A stretch of 7,973 nt of DNA from Rubrobacter sp. (GTDB taxonomy: Bacteria; Actinomycetota; Rubrobacteria; Rubrobacterales; Rubrobacteraceae): NCBI GenBank assembly GCA_013817025.1, contig JACDDK010000039.1:1-7973 (forward strand), in the 5' to 3' direction. Both the position numbers and the translations under genes were made by a program. Below are positions 6,142 to 7,973 of the stretch, in pieces. How positions within the stretch are numbered: the stretch's first letter is position 1; every line of letters starts with the position of its first letter. The notes under the pieces were generated by a model, which was not told the origin of the DNA, did no database searches, and was given only the letters and a program-made list of their open reading frames with translations.

Positions 6142-6452
6142 GCGAGAAGCAGCCTACGAAGCAGTGGGCAGAGTCGCCCGAAAAAACCGCCGAACGCGCG
6201 CCTCGGGGTCGGGCGTGGCTCTATTTCACGTTGCTTTTGGTGGTGCCGGTTGTGCTGTGGACGGCGGCTCTGGTGGTGCCGTTCTTGCCGCTGGCGACGG
6301 CGGTGAAGGTCTGGCTCGCGCCGGGGTTCGCGGGAGCCGCCGAAGTCGTGTTCTGGGTATCGGCGTTCTTTCTCGGGCGGGAGATTGCTTCGTGTTATCG
6401 GCGGCGGTTGGATCCCCGAAGCTGGTTCCGCAAGGATAAGACGCGAGGATGA
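6138..6452 (+). CDS. Small two-helix membrane protein, resembling the 'transporter suffix' family
   Basis: This 104-residue protein is placed by a GTGA overlap with the Nudix gene and an ATGA overlap with thiL, so it is translated within the operon, although no strong ribosome site precedes its GTG. The first 25 residues are polar and charged. Two hydrophobic segments follow (about 27-50 and 60-80), separated by PFLPLATAVKVW and followed by a strongly basic tail, LGREIASCYRRRLDPRSWF. That tail and the PFLPL and EVVFW elements recall short two-helix proteins annotated as transporter suffix domains, but I recognise this from memory only. The positive-inside rule puts both ends in the cytoplasm. 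The partner is unknown; it could modulate a transporter or be unrelated to thiamine. Confidence 0.75.
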   Translation: MSEKQPTKQWAESPEKTAERAPRGRAWLYFTLLLVVPVVLWTAALVVPFLPLATAVKVWLAPGFAGAAEVVFWVSAFFLGREIASCYRRRLDPRSWFRKDKTRG

Positions 6453-7387
6453 ACGAGCTCGATGTGATCCAGCGGATCTCCCAGCGCCTGCCCGGTGCGC
6501 CGCCGGAGGTAATAGTGGGCGTCGGCGACGACTGCGCCGTCCTGCGTCTCGGAGACCGCGATTGGGTTGCCGCCGCCGACATGCTAGTCTCCGGCCACCA
6601 CTTTGAGGACTCTTGGGCCACCCCCGAGGACGTTGGCTACAAGGCCGTCGCGGTCAACGTCTCGGACGTGGCGGCGATGGGCGGCACCCCACGCTTCATC
6701 CTCGTCTCCGGCGGCGCGGACAATTCGGAGACCACGCTGCGCTGCATGGAGGGCGTGATGCGGGCGTGTGCGGAGTTCGGCGTCTACCCGCTCGGGGGCG
6801 ACACCACCCGAGCCGCCGCCCTCACGGTGGACGTAGCCATCCTCGGCGAGCTGACCGCTCCGCCCGTCCTGCGCTCTGGCGCGAGTCCCGGCGACATTTT
6901 GGCCGTGACCGGCGAACTTGGCGCGTCCGCCGCCGGTCTGCTGGCTCTGCAAGAAGGAGTTAGAGAGCCCGAACGCCTCGTCCGCAAGCACCTGCGACCG
7001 GAGCCGCGGGTCGCGGCTGGGAGGATGGCGGCGCGGCTCGGGGTTGGGGCGATGCTCGACCTCTCCGACGGTCTCGCCACGGATGCCGGGCGAATCTGCG
7101 AGGCGAGTGGGGTTGGATGTCGGATCGAGTTAGAGAAGCTGCCCATCGCCGGGGATACGCGGGAGGCGGCGGCTTCCTTCAACCGGGATGCGGAGGAGCT
7201 TGCGGCCACGGGTGGGGAGGATTACGAGTTGTTGATCTGCGCGCCCGAGGAAGTAATAACGGCGCTGCGCGAAAGCCTGGATCTCCCCCTGACCGTCATC
7301 GGGGAGATGACCGAAAGCGGTGGCCCCGTTTTTCTGCGAAATGGTCAGCCCGTCGAAGGATTGTCCGGCTGGGACCATTTTTCCTAG
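6449..7387 (+). CDS. thiL: Thiamine-monophosphate kinase ThiL
   Basis: ThiL phosphorylates thiamine monophosphate with ATP to give thiamine diphosphate, the active cofactor and the riboswitch ligand. It is a cytosolic PurM/AIR-synthase-fold enzyme. The ATG at 6449 overlaps the preceding stop (ATGA); AAGGA at 6432-6436 is a somewhat distant ribosome site. The 312-residue length is typical. Motifs are VGVGDDCAV (23-31), for Mg-ATP binding; ADMLVSGHHF (43-52); KAVAVNVSDVAAMGGTPR (65-82); GGDTTR (116-121); LDLSDGLATDAGRI (203-216); GGEDYELL (255-262), the substrate-side loop; and the C-terminal GWDHF (307-311), matching the GxDHF end common in the family. All key acidic residues (D27, D28, D44, D73, D118, D207) are present. 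It is the last gene of the second set and should be fully functional. Confidence 0.95.
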   Translation: MNELDVIQRISQRLPGAPPEVIVGVGDDCAVLRLGDRDWVAAADMLVSGHHFEDSWATPEDVGYKAVAVNVSDVAAMGGTPRFILVSGGADNSETTLRCMEGVMRACAEFGVYPLGGDTTRAAALTVDVAILGELTAPPVLRSGASPGDILAVTGELGASAAGLLALQEGVREPERLVRKHLRPEPRVAAGRMAARLGVGAMLDLSDGLATDAGRICEASGVGCRIELEKLPIAGDTREAAASFNRDAEELAATGGEDYELLICAPEEVITALRESLDLPLTVIGEMTESGGPVFLRNGQPVEGLSGWDHFS

Positions 7388-7390
7388 GAT
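7361..7390 (+). promoter_or_regulatory. Candidate promoter for the chaB-like gene
   Basis: TTGTCC (7361-7366) and TAGGAT (7385-7390) are separated by 18 nt, and each matches its consensus at 4 of 6 positions. The -10 begins at the thiL stop codon, so the promoter overlaps the thiL 3' end. Transcription would start near 7397, giving a leader of about 59 nt with AGTAGG (7445-7450) ahead of the GTG at 7456. I see no terminator between thiL and this gene, so read-through is also possible. Confidence 0.3.
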
Positions 7391-7455
7391 ACAGGTTACG
7401 GCGTATGGGAATCAGGGGAAAAAGAAGTGGACCGCACGGCGCAGAGTAGGTCGAT

Positions 7456-7654
7456 GTGCCGTACAAGATGATCACGCAACCGCCCAACGGCGTAAAGAAC
7501 AACCTGCCCAAGCACGCCCAGGAAATCTACAAGAAAGCCTTCGACTTCGCCGAGGAGCAGTACGGCGAGGAGAGCCGCGCCCACCGCGTCGCGTGGGGGG
7601 CCGTCGAGCGGAAAGTACGAGAAGAACGAAAACGGCGATTGGGTGGAGAAGTAG
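7456..7654 (+). pseudogene. chaB: ChaB-family protein, broken by a one-base frameshift
   Basis: The first 52 residues from GTG 7456 (AGTAGG five bases upstream) are a ChaB-family protein. VKNNLPKHAQEIYKKAFDFA and HRVAWGAVERK match the conserved ChaB blocks. In the starting frame the sequence then turns into an unrelated arginine-rich tail that stays open to 7758 (100 residues). If one A of the AAA at 7612-7614 is dropped, the frame instead continues KYEKNENGDWVEK and stops at TAG 7652-7654. That is the expected ChaB C-terminus, and it gives 65 residues, close to family size. The intact ancestral gene therefore ran 7456-7654, and this copy carries a +1 insertion. It could be a real mutation, a sequencing error, or less likely a programmed shift. 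ChaB in E. coli is named as a cation-transport regulator on weak evidence; its function is unclear. Confidence 0.82.
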
Positions 7655-7660
7655 CGTTTA

Positions 7661-7718
7661 CGGCGTTTCTCGAACAAATCGAACCGGCGTTTCTCAAAGT
7701 GCCGGTTCGTTCCGAACC
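7661..7718 (+). repeat. Overlapping inverted and direct repeats downstream of chaB
   Basis: CGAACCGGC (7680-7688) and GCCGGTTCG (7701-7709) form a perfect 9-bp inverted repeat around a 12-nt loop. GGTTCG (7704-7709) can instead pair with CGAACC (7713-7718) across a 3-nt loop, so two mutually exclusive hairpins are possible. CGGCGTTTCTC occurs twice as a direct repeat (7661-7671 and 7685-7695). The structure lies just after the ancestral chaB stop. No long T-run follows, so a classic intrinsic terminator is only weakly supported. The 7655-7824 stretch otherwise holds no gene that I can support. Confidence 0.6.
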
Positions 7719-7794
7719 TCCTGGTGAAGTACGCGACTCCCCCGTGTACCGAAGATGAAAGAAAAGTTCGTCGCCCAAGCCTCGCCGTCGTTCG

Positions 7795-7803
7795 TGTTAG
7801 TCT
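7795..7803 (+). promoter_or_regulatory. Weak extended -10 element ahead of the acetyltransferase gene
   Basis: TG-T-TAGTCT fits the extended -10 layout (TGn followed by TAnnnT), and transcription would start near 7810, about 15 nt before the ATG at 7825. There is no recognisable -35 at the right distance and no Shine-Dalgarno sequence in the short leader. The evidence is slight. Confidence 0.2.
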
Positions 7804-7824
7804 GCGTTCGACACTCCTGCTACC

Positions 7825-7973
7825 ATGTGGGACATGTTGGTGGCGTGTTCGCGGCTCGCTCGGGACCTGGAGAAGCTCGGGTTGGAGCCCGGAGGGGTGG
7901 CGATGGTTCATTGCCGGATGTCCGCGATCGGTCGCGTGGTCGGTGGTGCGGAGACCGTCGTGCGCGCCCTGCT
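7825..7973 (+). CDS. AAC(3)-family aminoglycoside N-acetyltransferase, N-terminal part
   Basis: The frame from ATG 7825 runs off the right edge after 49 complete codons. It encodes DLEKLGLEPGGVAMVHCRMS followed by AIGRVVGGAETVVRALL, the characteristic N-terminus of the AAC(3)/YokD acetyltransferase family, where VHSSLSAIG...GGAETVV is the usual form. In this copy the two serines of VHSS are Cys and Arg. These enzymes transfer acetyl from acetyl-CoA to the 3-amino group of aminoglycosides, but many chromosomal relatives have no shown resistance role. A second in-frame ATG at 7834 is an alternative start; neither has a ribosome binding site, so leaderless or poorly defined initiation is possible. 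The gene is separated from the thiamine locus by chaB and appears unrelated to it. The family call is good, but the activity is unknown. Confidence 0.8.
   Translation, partial: MWDMLVACSRLARDLEKLGLEPGGVAMVHCRMSAIGRVVGGAETVVRAL

Noticed and set aside
7396..7911. Open frame of 171 codons on the reverse strand over chaB and the intergenic region
   Set aside because: ChaB and AAC(3) homology is plainly on the + strand, and the reverse product has no recognisable motif.
7755..7973. Open frame from ATG 7755 to the window edge
   Set aside because: It is out of frame with the AAC(3) homology that begins at 7825, lacks a strong ribosome site, and its product is not recognisable.

Overview
The window is high-GC bacterial DNA that carries most of a thiamine salvage and activation locus. 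The organism is probably a high-GC actinobacterium, and a Rubrobacter-like lineage is my best guess. Three things point that way: strong GC bias at third codon positions, unusually free use of the ATA isoleucine codon for such GC-rich DNA, and several GTG/TTG starts. This is an impression from composition, not a placement.

All recognised genes lie on the + strand. Positions 2-514 hold the 3' end of an ABC permease of the nitrate/sulfonate/pyrimidine type. A TPP riboswitch (about 544-634) and an RBS-sequestering leader (635-719) follow, then four tightly coupled genes: the lipoprotein ThiY (720-1709), thiD (1706-2500), thiM (2497-3297) and the ECF S component thiW (3290-3802). After a 51-nt gap with a promoter-like pair of hexamers comes a second set: a DUF2071 protein (3854-4621), thiE (4618-5244), a tandem Nudix protein (5260-6141), a small two-helix membrane protein (6138-6452) and thiL (6449-7387). 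Most junctions are 4-nt stop/start overlaps. The right end is unrelated: a ChaB-family gene broken by a one-base frameshift (7456-7654), a hairpin-rich spacer, and the first 49 codons of an AAC(3)-family acetyltransferase running off the edge.

Together the genes can take a salvaged pyrimidine and thiazole to thiamine diphosphate. ThiY and the permease would import a pyrimidine precursor, and ThiW would import a thiazole. ThiD phosphorylates the pyrimidine to HMP-PP, and ThiM phosphorylates hydroxyethylthiazole. ThiE joins the two halves to thiamine monophosphate, and ThiL makes the diphosphate. No de novo gene (thiC, thiG, thiS, thiO) and no tenA is visible here. The riboswitch should control the first set, while thiE and thiL may have their own promoter. 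The DUF2071, Nudix and two-helix proteins have no established thiamine role and are the main unexplained passengers.

I see no tRNA, rRNA, CRISPR array, insertion sequence or attachment site. The most striking observations are the chaB frameshift, the mutually exclusive pairings in the riboswitch leader, a possible leaderless promoter for the second operon, and the uncharacterised genes embedded between thiamine genes.
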